From an uncultured Clostridia bacterium (GTDB lineage Bacteria; Bacillota; Clostridia; Christensenellales; Aristaeellaceae): 42,480 nt of DNA. The translations under genes were made by a program, and so were the position numbers. This document shows, one piece after another, positions 16,157 to 24,380 of this stretch. Below the pieces are notes generated by a model. The model was not told the origin of the DNA, made no database searches, and saw nothing but the letters and a program-made list of their open reading frames with translations. The stretch spans positions 1 to 42,480 of the forward strand of contig CAMNKK010000007.1 in NCBI GenBank assembly GCA_946542235.1. The letters are read 5' to 3'. Each line of letters begins with the position of its first letter. Position 1 is the first letter of the stretch.

Positions 16157-18424
16157 ATGCAGACTCAGACCGACCTCAGTCAGCTCAGCGCCATCGCTTC
16201 CCGCGTCCGGGAAATGCGTGAAATCATGGGATGGACCCAGGAAGAAATGGCGGAAAAGACGGAAGTTTCCCTGGAGGATTACCTGCGCTATGAAGCGGGC
16301 CGGACGGACATGCCTTTTACCTTTATCTACAAGTCCGCGCAGGCCTTCAACATGGAGCTGACGGAGCTGCTGGAAGGTCATAACGCCTTCCTGTCCTCCT
16401 ATACGGTTACCCGCCGGGAAAAAGGAGAGTCCACCGCCCGGGAGGAAGGAATCGCCATCTCCAACCTGGCGCCGAAATTCAAGGACAAAAAAGCGGAGCC
16501 CTACTGGGTTCGCTATGAGTATTCCGAAAAACAGCAGAATGAGCCGATTCATCTGACCACGCACCACGGGCAGGAGTTTGACCTGATCCTGCAGGGCAGC
16601 CTGAAGGTGCAGGTCGGCGACCATACAGAGATTCTGCATGAGGGCGACAGTATCTATTACAACTCTTCTCTGCCCCATGGAATGATCGCGGTGGACGGGA
16701 AGGACTGCGTATTCTGCGCGATTATCCTCCCCGGCGAGCCGGAAGAGGAAAAGCAGGAAACCGCTGTGCTGCCGCAGATCCGGCAGGAGACGCACCTGAT
16801 CGCGGAAAAGTTTGTCGAGACCGTGGAGGACGAACAGGGCCGGCTGCAGAAGATTCAGTTCCGGAACACGGAGACCTTCAACTTCGGCTTCGATATCGTG
16901 GACGAGATTGCCCGGGCCTATCCGGACAAGCTGGCCATGCTCTATGTGGACAGGAACCACCGGGAGCAGCGCTTCACTTTCAAGGAGATCAAGGACGCGT
17001 CCAACCAGGCCGCCAACTACTTCACTTCCCTGGGCATTCAGCGCGGGGACCGGGTCATGCTGGTGCTGAAGCGGCATTACCAGTTCTGGTTCTCCATGGT
17101 AGCCCTGCACAAGCTGGGCGCCATCGCCATCCCGGCTACCAACCAGCTGAAGGAGCACGACTTTGAATACCGGTTCAACGCGGCGGGCGTGAAGGCTATC
17201 GTCTGCACCGGGGACGGGGATACCGCCGAGATTGCGGAAAGGGCGGCGGCCAAATGCCCCAGCGTGAAAACCCTGATCATGGTCAACGGCACCCGGGAGG
17301 GGTGGCATGATTTCAACGCGGAATATCCGCTGTTTACCCGCCGCTTCCGCCGTCAGCCCGACAGCTCCTGCGGCGATGATACGGCCCTCATGTTCTTCAC
17401 CTCCGGCACCACCGGCAACCCCAAGATGGCCGCCCACAAGCATACCTATGCCCTGGGACACTATGTAACGGCCCGGTACTGGCACTGCTGCGAGCGGGAC
17501 GGCCTGCACCTGACCATCTCGGACACGGGATGGGGCAAGTCCCTCTGGGGCAAGCTTTACGGCCAGTGGCTCTGCGAGGGCGCGGTGTTTGTGTATGATT
17601 TCGACAAGTTCGACGCAGCGGACATCCTGCCCATGTTCAAGAAGTACAATATCACAACCTTCTGCGCGCCGCCCACCATGCTGAGAATGTTCATCAAGGT
17701 GGATCTGTCCAGATACGACCTGTCCTCCATCCATCACATGACCACCGCCGGCGAGGCGCTGAATCCGGAGGTGTACCGGCAGTTTGAAAAGGCAACCGGC
17801 CTGAAGATCATGGAGGGCTTCGGCCAGACGGAAACCACCCTGACCATCGGCAATCTGTACGGCACGGTGCCGAAGATCGGCTCCATGGGCAAGGCCAGCC
17901 CGCAGTTCGACGTGGATATTGTGGATCCGGACGGCAATCCCGTCGCCAACGGCGAGGTGGGCGAAATTGTCATCCATACGGACAAATCCATTCCCTGCGG
18001 CCTGTTCCGGGAATACTATCTGGACGAAGAGAAGACGAAGGAAGCCTGGCACGACGGGCTGTACCACACCGGCGATACCGCCTGGCGGGATGAGGACGGC
18101 TACTTCTGGTATGTCAGCCGGATCGACGATGTAATCAAGTCCTCCGGATATCGGATCGGGCCGTTCGAAATCGAAAGCGTGATCATGGAGCTGCCCTATG
18201 TGCTGGAGTGCGGCGTCTCCGCCGAGCCGGACGATATCCGCGGCCAGATCGTGAAGGCCTCCATCGTGCTGACGGAGGGCACGGAGGGCACGGAGGAACT
18301 GAAGAAGGAAATTCAGCAGTATGTGAAGATGCATACGGCTCCTTACAAGTATCCCCGGAAAATCGTATTCCGGAAGGAGCTTCCGAAAACCATTTCCGGA
18401 AAGATCCAGCGGAACCTGCTGTAA
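16157..18424 (+). CDS. HTH-cupin-acyl-CoA/acid-thiol ligase fusion
   Basis: Three-part protein of 755 aa. Residues 10-75 form an XRE-type helix-turn-helix (MGWTQEEMAEKTEVS). Residues 115-195 form a cupin sensor-like barrel (EFDLILQGSL, HEGDSIYYNSSLPHG). Residues 225-755 form an AMP-forming acyl-CoA ligase of the ACSM/acetyl-CoA synthetase type, with FTSGTTGNPK at 414-423, GFGQTET at 554-560, YHTGD at 636-640, R655 and the catalytic lysine K749 in SGKIQR. All catalytic motifs are intact. The ligase domain should activate a carboxylic acid to its CoA thioester using ATP; which acid is unknown. T-box control links it to amino-acid supply. The HTH-cupin part may allow DNA or ligand binding. It looks monocistronic. 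Confidence 0.88.
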   Translation: MQTQTDLSQLSAIASRVREMREIMGWTQEEMAEKTEVSLEDYLRYEAGRTDMPFTFIYKSAQAFNMELTELLEGHNAFLSSYTVTRREKGESTAREEGIAISNLAPKFKDKKAEPYWVRYEYSEKQQNEPIHLTTHHGQEFDLILQGSLKVQVGDHTEILHEGDSIYYNSSLPHGMIAVDGKDCVFCAIILPGEPEEEKQETAVLPQIRQETHLIAEKFVETVEDEQGRLQKIQFRNTETFNFGFDIVDEIARAYPDKLAMLYVDRNHREQRFTFKEIKDASNQAANYFTSLGIQRGDRVMLVLKRHYQFWFSMVALHKLGAIAIPATNQLKEHDFEYRFNAAGVKAIVCTGDGDTAEIAERAAAKCPSVKTLIMVNGTREGWHDFNAEYPLFTRRFRRQPDSSCGDDTALMFFTSGTTGNPKMAAHKHTYALGHYVTARYWHCCERDGLHLTISDTGWGKSLWGKLYGQWLCEGAVFVYDFDKFDAADILPMFKKYNITTFCAPPTMLRMFIKVDLSRYDLSSIHHMTTAGEALNPEVYRQFEKATGLKIMEGFGQTETTLTIGNLYGTVPKIGSMGKASPQFDVDIVDPDGNPVANGEVGEIVIHTDKSIPCGLFREYYLDEEKTKEAWHDGLYHTGDTAWRDEDGYFWYVSRIDDVIKSSGYRIGPFEIESVIMELPYVLECGVSAEPDDIRGQIVKASIVLTEGTEGTEELKKEIQQYVKMHTAPYKYPRKIVFRKELPKTISGKIQRNLL

Positions 18425-18456
18425 GGGGAATGCAGCAAAGACAGCCTGCGCAAGAG

Positions 18457-18484
18457 GGGAGACGTCCGGTTTCGGACGCCTCCC
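18457..18484 (+). terminator. Terminator after the ligase gene
   Basis: A stem of 12 positions with one A/C mismatch (18457-18468 with 18473-18484), a GTTT loop and a short TTTCC tail. Confidence 0.7.
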
Positions 18485-18591
18485 TTTCCATAGGCGCGAA
18501 ACAGGCGCGAACGAAAACGCAGCGGCAGGCAGTCTGCGCGCAGGGAAAGGGCGATATTTGCCGCTGAGCGCTCCGAAACGGACGGAATTGC

Positions 18592-18620
18592 TTGCGCGGA
18601 GCGTGTTTTCATGATACAAT
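18592..18620 (+). promoter_or_regulatory. Promoter of the Na/Pi cotransporter gene
   Basis: -35 TTGCGC (18592-18597) and -10 TACAAT (18615-18620), 17-nt spacer. A 7-bp inverted repeat CGCTCCG/CGGAGCG (18569-18575, 18597-18603) brackets the -35 and could be an operator. The rest of 18485-18701 holds GC-rich repeats (GGCGCGAA twice) and no gene. Confidence 0.5.
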
Positions 18621-18701
18621 CATTCCGCTGTGTTTTTTCAGGAAATGACGGCCCTGGCATTCGGGGGAATGCGAAGAGGGTAAGGGCCGGCGGAGGATTG
18701 A

Positions 18702-20480
18702 ATGAGTATTCTGGATTTTGTCATGCTTCTGGGTGGAGTGGCGATGTTCCTTTACGGAATGTCGCTGATGGGAGACGGGCTGAAAAAGGTGGCCGGCAAC
18801 CGGCTGGAGCTGATTCTGTTCCGTCTTTCCAGCACACCGCTCAGGGGCATTTTGCTTGGTACGGGGGTTACGGCGGTTATTCAGTCCTCCTCCGCAACCA
18901 GCGTGATGGTGGTGGGCTTCGTCAACTCCGGGATGATGAAGCTTCGGCAGGCGATCGCGGTCATTATGGGCGCGGTAATCGGCACAAGCATTACAGGGTG
19001 GATTATCTGCCTTTCCAGCATGTCGGGAGGGGCTTCCTCCGCGCTGGAGCTGCTGAGTACGGAGTCCCTGAGCGCGATGACGGCTGTGGCAGCCATCCTG
19101 ATGAAGACGATCGGGAAGAAGCAGAGCATCCGCCACGCGGCGGATATCCTGATGGGCTTCGCTATCCTGATGTTCGGCATGAAGACCATGAGCGGCGCGG
19201 TGTCCGTCCTTCGGGAGGATCCGGGCTTTATCTCCTTCCTGACCAGCTTTTCCAATCCGTTTCTGGGCATCCTGATCGGTATTGTCTTTACGGCGATTCT
19301 GCAGAGCGCGTCCGCGGCCGTCGGTATCCTGCAGGCCCTGTCCAGCACCGGATTGCTTACGCTGGAGACGACGCTGCCGATTATCCTTGGTATCGCTGTC
19401 GGCGCTTCAGTGCCTGTGCTGCTGTCCGGCATGGGATCCTCCCGGGAAGGAAAAAGAGCGGCCGTATCCTATCTGGTCATTGAAATTATCCGGGTGATTC
19501 TTTTCGCCGCTGTCTTCTACGGGCTGAACGCTTTCCTGCATTTCACCTTCCTGAGCCATGCGATGGACATGTTTTCCATCGCGCTGCTGAACACCTTCTT
19601 CCGGGTGGTCACCGTCGTTATTCTGGCGCCCTTCATCCCCCTGATTGAAAAACTGCTGGTCCGGCTGATCCCCGGCGAGGCGGAGGACGGGGAAACCACC
19701 CGGGATATGGACCGGCTGGAGGAGCGCTTTCTGGCTTATCCGACCCTGGCTGTGGAGCAGACCCGCCTGACCATCAACCGCATGGCGGAGCTGACACACC
19801 GGTCCATGAAGCTGGCGATTCAGCTGATGACCGAATTCTCGGACAAGGTCTATGCCGAGGTGGAAAATCTGGAGAGCGTAGTTGACCGGTATGAGGACAA
19901 GATCGGAAGCTATCTGATGAAGCTGACCGGGCGGGAAATGACGGACACCCAGAATCAGGCTGTCAGCCAGTATCTGCGCGCAATCACGGACCTGGAGCGC
20001 ATCAGCGACCACTCCCTGAACATCGCGCAGCACGCACAGGAGCTGAACGAGAAAAAGATCGCCTTCTCGGACAAGGGACAGCGGGAGATGCAGAACCTGG
20101 TCGCCGCGATACAGGAAATCCTGGACATTACCTTTGAGAGCTTCCTGGATGACAATGTGGATCAGGCCTACCGGGTGGAACCGCTGGAGCAGGTGATTGA
20201 CCGGGTATGCCGCCGGATGAAGGAAAAGCACGCGGCACGGCTCCAGAAGGGAAAATGCACCATCAGTCAGGGATATATCTTCAATGACCTGATTGTGGAC
20301 TTTGAACGGGTCAGCGACCATTGCTCCAACATCGCGATCGTAATCGTGGAGCTGCTGAGCAACGCGCTGGACGTGCACGAGATGACGGAGTCCCTCCGGT
20401 CGGACAATCTGCACCGGTACGAGGATTTCTACGAGGAATACCGCCAGAGATATCTGCGGAAAAAGGACGAAGCGGAATGA
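18702..20480 (+). CDS. Na/Pi cotransporter family protein with PhoU-like tail
   Basis: Membrane protein of 592 aa in the NptA/YjbB family, thought to move phosphate with sodium. The two repeated membrane halves carry the signature pair QSSSATSVMVV (near 66) and ILQSASAAVGIL (near 200). From about 340 the protein is a cytosolic all-helical PhoU-like domain with two repeats (TRLTINRMAELTHRSM; DLERISDHSLNIAQHA; DFERVSDHCSNIAIV). The ATG at 18702 follows GGCGGAGGA. It has its own promoter and no pst genes lie nearby. The family is sometimes annotated as phosphate export; direction cannot be read from the sequence. Confidence 0.92.
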   Translation: MSILDFVMLLGGVAMFLYGMSLMGDGLKKVAGNRLELILFRLSSTPLRGILLGTGVTAVIQSSSATSVMVVGFVNSGMMKLRQAIAVIMGAVIGTSITGWIICLSSMSGGASSALELLSTESLSAMTAVAAILMKTIGKKQSIRHAADILMGFAILMFGMKTMSGAVSVLREDPGFISFLTSFSNPFLGILIGIVFTAILQSASAAVGILQALSSTGLLTLETTLPIILGIAVGASVPVLLSGMGSSREGKRAAVSYLVIEIIRVILFAAVFYGLNAFLHFTFLSHAMDMFSIALLNTFFRVVTVVILAPFIPLIEKLLVRLIPGEAEDGETTRDMDRLEERFLAYPTLAVEQTRLTINRMAELTHRSMKLAIQLMTEFSDKVYAEVENLESVVDRYEDKIGSYLMKLTGREMTDTQNQAVSQYLRAITDLERISDHSLNIAQHAQELNEKKIAFSDKGQREMQNLVAAIQEILDITFESFLDDNVDQAYRVEPLEQVIDRVCRRMKEKHAARLQKGKCTISQGYIFNDLIVDFERVSDHCSNIAIVIVELLSNALDVHEMTESLRSDNLHRYEDFYEEYRQRYLRKKDEAE

Positions 20481-20607
20481 AATGCCTCCCGGGGGTGGTC
20501 TGCCCGCCGGAGCGGCATTCGCGGCCGCGACGGAGGGGTGCCTCAGGACGGCCGTTTTCAGTGATCTGTATATATTGGGTTCATTCATAACCGGAGGAGG
20601 AAGTTTC

Positions 20608-22110
20608 ATGCGCAGAGCAATCGGGATGCTGCTGGCGGCGGTGATGATGCTGATGCTGGCGCCCTGCGGGGCGGAGAGCGTGAAGGCGCCGGATTATGTG
20701 CTGGAGGGATATGACGCGGAAAGCTCCGGCCATGATTGGGTGACGAACCTGTTTTTCCAGCGTATGCAGGAGGAAACCGGAATCAGCTTTGAATTCCGCC
20801 AGTTCGGCAAGGAGGATACCTGGGCGGCCCGGAAGGAAGATATCATCGAAGGAAATGATCTGCCGGACGTGCTGTTCAAGGCCGGACTGACGGAGACGGA
20901 AACCCTGGCCATGGCGGAGAAAGGGATCCTGATTGATCTGAAGCCCTATCTGGAGGAATATGCCCCGGACCTCTGGGCGATTCTGGAACAGCATCCGGAG
21001 TACCTGGACGCCATTACGCTGCCGGACGGAACCATCCGGACGCTGCCCTGCGTCAACGAGCTGCCCGTGAACAACCTGATTTGGATCAACCAGACCTGGC
21101 TGAACAACCTGCATCTGGAGATGCCCTCCACCGCGGAGGAGCTGACGGAAGTGCTGCGGGCGTTCCGGGATCAGGATGCGAACCGGAACGGGAGAGCGGG
21201 AGATGAGGTGCCGCTGAGCGTGCTGGGCATGTGGGATCTGCGGTTCCTGGGGCATGCCTTCGGCATGGTGGATAACGACTACTATGTCTCAGCCAGGGAT
21301 GGAAAGGTGACCTCTTCCCTGACCTCGGAGAACAATCTGGCTTTCCTGAACTGGCTCCATTTGCTCTGGGAGGAGGAGCTGATGAGCCATCAAAGCTTCA
21401 GCACGGCGGATTCCCTTCGCCAGGTGACGGACAGCAACGCCGCCATCACCTACGGCGTTTTCCTGTCCAATTCCCCCCTGACGGTGGTGCCCTCCAACGC
21501 CATGAGCCAGTACGTTGCCCTTGCGCCCCTGACCTGGGAGGGAAAGCAGGTTTACCGGGAGCTGCTGGGGCCCCTGACCCGGGGAACCTTTGCCCTCACC
21601 AGAACCTGCCCCGAACCGGAAAAAATGGTCGCCTGGGTCAACCGGCTGTACACCGAAGAGGGAAGCCTGCTGCTGCAGGTGGGCCGGGAAGGCGAGGAAT
21701 ACATCTGGCTGGAGGACGGTTCCTGGGAGTGGAACATGGATCTGCAGACCGTGGCCAGCGACGTGCTTCCCAACGCGACGCTGGGGGACGGCGGAGTTGC
21801 GCCCGGCATCGTGAAAATGGATTTCCAGGAGAAGTACGCGGACGCGGCTACAAAATCCATGATTCATGAAATGGGGAAGGTTCAGGCAGCGTCCGTACTG
21901 CCTTATCCGCTGGTCTATCTGTCCGCTGAGGACGCGGAAGCCATCTCTCGGCTGCAGGGCCGGATTGCGCCCTTCGCGGAAAAGAGGATGGCGGAATTCG
22001 TGACGGGAGATACGCCGCTGAATCCGGATACATTCCGGGAATTCAGCGAAGAGCTGGAACGGCTGGGGCTGAATGACATGATCGGCATCTGGCAGAAGTA
22101 TGTGAAATAA
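20608..22110 (+). CDS. Extracellular solute-binding protein (family 1-like), orphan
   Basis: Secreted binding protein of 500 aa resembling the sugar-type solute-binding proteins of ABC importers. The signal peptide is MRRAIGMLLAAVMMLML, followed by APCGAES. The cysteine lacks a standard lipobox (proline at -1), so the anchor is uncertain. A calcium-loop-like DANRNGRAGDE segment occurs near 195. The start is ATG 20608, with GGAGGAGG 7 nt upstream; the frame is open to 20482, but that part covers the intergenic region. No permease or ATPase gene is adjacent, so the partner transporter must lie elsewhere, or the protein is a sensor or scavenger. The ligand is unknown. Confidence 0.82.
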   Translation: MRRAIGMLLAAVMMLMLAPCGAESVKAPDYVLEGYDAESSGHDWVTNLFFQRMQEETGISFEFRQFGKEDTWAARKEDIIEGNDLPDVLFKAGLTETETLAMAEKGILIDLKPYLEEYAPDLWAILEQHPEYLDAITLPDGTIRTLPCVNELPVNNLIWINQTWLNNLHLEMPSTAEELTEVLRAFRDQDANRNGRAGDEVPLSVLGMWDLRFLGHAFGMVDNDYYVSARDGKVTSSLTSENNLAFLNWLHLLWEEELMSHQSFSTADSLRQVTDSNAAITYGVFLSNSPLTVVPSNAMSQYVALAPLTWEGKQVYRELLGPLTRGTFALTRTCPEPEKMVAWVNRLYTEEGSLLLQVGREGEEYIWLEDGSWEWNMDLQTVASDVLPNATLGDGGVAPGIVKMDFQEKYADAATKSMIHEMGKVQAASVLPYPLVYLSAEDAEAISRLQGRIAPFAEKRMAEFVTGDTPLNPDTFREFSEELERLGLNDMIGIWQKYVK

Positions 22111-22120
22111 ACATTTCAGA

Positions 22121-22162
22121 GGACGCCGGTTTATCCGAAGGGACAAACCGGATCCTTTTTTT
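22121..22162 (+). terminator. Terminator after the solute-binding protein gene
   Basis: Stem GGA..CCGGTTT (22121-22132) with AAACCGG.TCC (22145-22155), followed by seven Ts. Confidence 0.85.
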
Positions 22163-22191
22163 CAGAAAAAAGCAGAGGAGGGAAACGTAAA

Positions 22192-23475
22192 ATGACCCTG
22201 AGCGAGAAAAGAATCTGTATGCTGAGCACGCCGGAGACGGAAGCCCATCTGGCCGATCTCTACGGAAAGGACGACGGGACGGTCCGCCGTCAGAAGGAAC
22301 GGTATGCCGCCCTGATCAGGAGACATGCGGAAACCTTCGGAGAGAAGGAAGGGGTGGAGCTCTTCAGCGCTCCCGGCCGGACGGAAATCGGAGGCAACCA
22401 CACAGACCACAACCGGGGGCGCGTTCTGGCGGCCAGCGTGAATCTGGATACCCTTTGCGCGGCTTCGCCCCGGGAAGATATGGCTGTGCATTTCCACAGC
22501 GAGGGCTATCCGGCTCTTACGGTGGATCTGAATGATACCGACCCCCGAAAAGAGGAGGAAGGGACGACAGCTTCGCTGATCCGCGGCGTGGCAGACGGAA
22601 TGAAGCGGGCAGGATACCGGATCGGCGGGTTTGATGCCTGCGTCACATCCACCGTGGCCAGCGGCAGCGGCCTTTCCAGCTCCGCGGCGCTGGAAGTAAT
22701 GCTGACGGCAGTGCTTGACGGGCTGTACAACCGTTTTGACATGCCCTTTACCGAGCGGGCGCAGATCAGCCGGCGGGCGGAAAACCTGCACTTCGGGAAG
22801 CCCTCCGGGCTGCTGGATCAGATGGCCAGCGCGGCAGGCGGGCTCGTGACGGTGGACTTTGCGGATGAAAAGAATCCCCGGGTGGAGGCCCTGCAGTATG
22901 ATTTCGCGAAGAAGGGCTACGCGCTGGTTGTCGTCGCCACCGGCGGAAGCCATGCGGATCTGACGCCCCACTATGCCGCTGTGCCGAAGGAAATGCGGGA
23001 GACCGCGGCAGCCATGGGCCAGGAAGTGATGCGGGGGATTACGGCGGATGCGCTGCTGGACCGGATGGCCGATCTGCGGAAGAAGGTTTCCGACCGGGCA
23101 ATCCTGCGCGGTTTCCATTTCGTGGCGGAAAACGATCGGGTGCCGGAGCAGGTCAGGGCGCTGAAGGAAGACCGGATCAGGGATTTCCTGGATCTGATTG
23201 TGGACAGCGGAAGATCTTCCTATATGTATCTTCAGAATATCTATGCCTCCAACGAGGACCAGAGCCTGAGCCTGGCCCTGTGCATGGCGGAAACCATGCT
23301 GAAGGGAAAGGGCGGATGGCGGATTCACGGCGGCGGATTTGCCGGAACCACCCTGAATTTTGTACCGCTGGACATGGTGAACCGTTTTGTGAGCAGAATG
23401 GAAGCGGCCTTCGGGGAAGGCGCCTGCCATGTACTGAATATCCGTCCGGCAGGGGCGGACAGAATTCGTTTCTGA
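22192..23475 (+). CDS. galK: Galactokinase-like GHMP sugar kinase
   Basis: GHMP-family kinase of 427 aa, probably phosphorylating galactose or a related sugar at C1. The signature segment is APGRTEIGGNHTDHN (near 65-79). The ATP loop is SGSGLSSSAALEV (near 160) and the third motif WRIHGGGFAGTTLNF is near the C-terminus. The classical galactokinase sugar-binding GEHTDY is GNHTDH here, with the sugar-contacting glutamate replaced by asparagine. A related Firmicute galactokinase branch carries this form, as far as I recall. The start ATG 22192 follows GAGGAGGG. No other Leloir gene (galT, galE) lies next to it. The exact sugar is therefore open. Confidence 0.8.
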   Translation: MTLSEKRICMLSTPETEAHLADLYGKDDGTVRRQKERYAALIRRHAETFGEKEGVELFSAPGRTEIGGNHTDHNRGRVLAASVNLDTLCAASPREDMAVHFHSEGYPALTVDLNDTDPRKEEEGTTASLIRGVADGMKRAGYRIGGFDACVTSTVASGSGLSSSAALEVMLTAVLDGLYNRFDMPFTERAQISRRAENLHFGKPSGLLDQMASAAGGLVTVDFADEKNPRVEALQYDFAKKGYALVVVATGGSHADLTPHYAAVPKEMRETAAAMGQEVMRGITADALLDRMADLRKKVSDRAILRGFHFVAENDRVPEQVRALKEDRIRDFLDLIVDSGRSSYMYLQNIYASNEDQSLSLALCMAETMLKGKGGWRIHGGGFAGTTLNFVPLDMVNRFVSRMEAAFGEGACHVLNIRPAGADRIRF

Positions 23476-23490
23476 GAGCTTTCAGGCTCC

Positions 23491-23519
23491 TTGACAGCGG
23501 CCCGGAGGAATGATATCAT
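23491..23519 (+). promoter_or_regulatory. Promoter of the ribU operon
   Basis: Consensus -35 TTGACA (23491-23496) and -10 TATCAT (23514-23519), 17-nt spacer, about 50 nt upstream of the FMN riboswitch. Confidence 0.8.
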
Positions 23520-23570
23520 GCTTCCGGCAGAGCGGAAGCTCTGACTTTCGAGATACGGTCTTATGGAGCT

Positions 23571-23688
23571 TCTTCAGGGCAGGGTGAAAATCCCGACCGG
23601 CGGTATAGCCCGCGAGCCTTTTCCCGGATGGGAAGGGCTGATCCAGGTGAGATTCCTGAGCCGACAGTACAGTCTGGATGAAAGAAGA
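23571..23688 (+). promoter_or_regulatory. FMN riboswitch (RFN element)
   Basis: Conserved RFN blocks are present in order: CAGGGCAGGGTGAAAATCCC, GACCGGCGGT, AGCCCGCGAGCC, GATCCAGGTGAGATTCC, GAGCCGACAGT and CTGGATGAAAGAAGA. The riboswitch senses flavin mononucleotide and shuts down riboflavin uptake when FMN is plentiful. A hairpin pair downstream forms the expression platform. Confidence 0.97.
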
Positions 23689-23692
23689 GCTA

Positions 23693-23747
23693 CGGTGATA
23701 CCATTTCGTATTTACCGCCCCTGAACAGCTTTTCAGCTTCAGGGGCG
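23693..23747 (+). promoter_or_regulatory. Expression platform of the FMN riboswitch
   Basis: Two hairpins: CGGTGATAC with GTATTTACCG (23693-23717), and a perfect 10-bp CGCCCCTGAA/TTCAGGGGCG (23716-23725 with 23738-23747). They share bases at 23716-23717. The second looks like a terminator, but its tail (GTATCCATTTTA) is a weak T-tract, so control may be partial. Confidence 0.65.
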
Positions 23748-23774
23748 TATCCATTTTACGGAGGGTATTACACC

Positions 23775-24380
23775 ATGACCGAAAAAAAACGTACCGCAGG
23801 CATTTTCACCACCTTCAACCTGACCCGGATGGCTTTGCTGGCCGCCATGGCGTCCGTCCTGTTTCTGGTCGAGATTCCCGTGGTGGCCTTCTACAAGCTG
23901 GATCTGAGCAACATTCCCGTGCTGCTGGGCGCCTTTTCCATGGGAACGGTTCCGGGGCTGATCATTCTGGCGGCCAAGAGCCTGATCGGCCTCCTGCATT
24001 CCTCCAGCGCCGGGATCGGCGAGCTGGCGGATTTCATCATGGGCGCTGCCATGATCGTGCCGGCTTCGGTGTTTTATCACCGGCACAAGACCCGAAAGAA
24101 CGCCCTGATCGGGATGGCTGCCGGAACCCTGTGCATGGCGGTGATCAGCGTGCTGGTCAACAAATGGATCATGCTGCCCTTCTACATGGGCGCGTACCAT
24201 ATGGACATGAGCGGCATCCTGAGCTACGCGAACACGGCGGGAGTGGACAGCGAATGGAAGCTTCTGCTGATGATTACGGCGCCGTTCAATCTGCTGAAGG
24301 GCGCGGTGCTGAGCGCGGTTACGGGGCTTATCTACAAGCCTCTTTCCCCGCTGCTGCACGAGAAAGGAAACATAAGGTGA
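23775..24380 (+). CDS. ribU: ECF transporter riboflavin-binding component RibU
   Basis: Integral membrane S-component of 201 aa with about six helices. It binds riboflavin and works with the shared ECF energising module (EcfA, EcfA', EcfT), which is not in this window. Family marks are FYKLDLSNIPVLLGAF (39-54) and IGELADFIMGA (81-91). The FMN riboswitch directly upstream confirms the flavin role. The start ATG 23775 follows GGAGGG. The stop overlaps the GTG start of tsaE as GTGA. Confidence 0.95.
   Translation: MTEKKRTAGIFTTFNLTRMALLAAMASVLFLVEIPVVAFYKLDLSNIPVLLGAFSMGTVPGLIILAAKSLIGLLHSSSAGIGELADFIMGAAMIVPASVFYHRHKTRKNALIGMAAGTLCMAVISVLVNKWIMLPFYMGAYHMDMSGILSYANTAGVDSEWKLLLMITAPFNLLKGAVLSAVTGLIYKPLSPLLHEKGNIR

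Noticed and set aside
16094-18619. Long minus-strand open frame opposite the acyl-CoA ligase and T-box
   Set aside because: Covers the T-box and a gene with intact catalytic motifs; no independent support.
20482-20607. N-terminal extension of the solute-binding protein frame, and an AATGCC..GGCATT hairpin in the same stretch
   Set aside because: The extension has no ribosome site and would bury the signal peptide; the hairpin lacks a T-tract, so I did not call a terminator.
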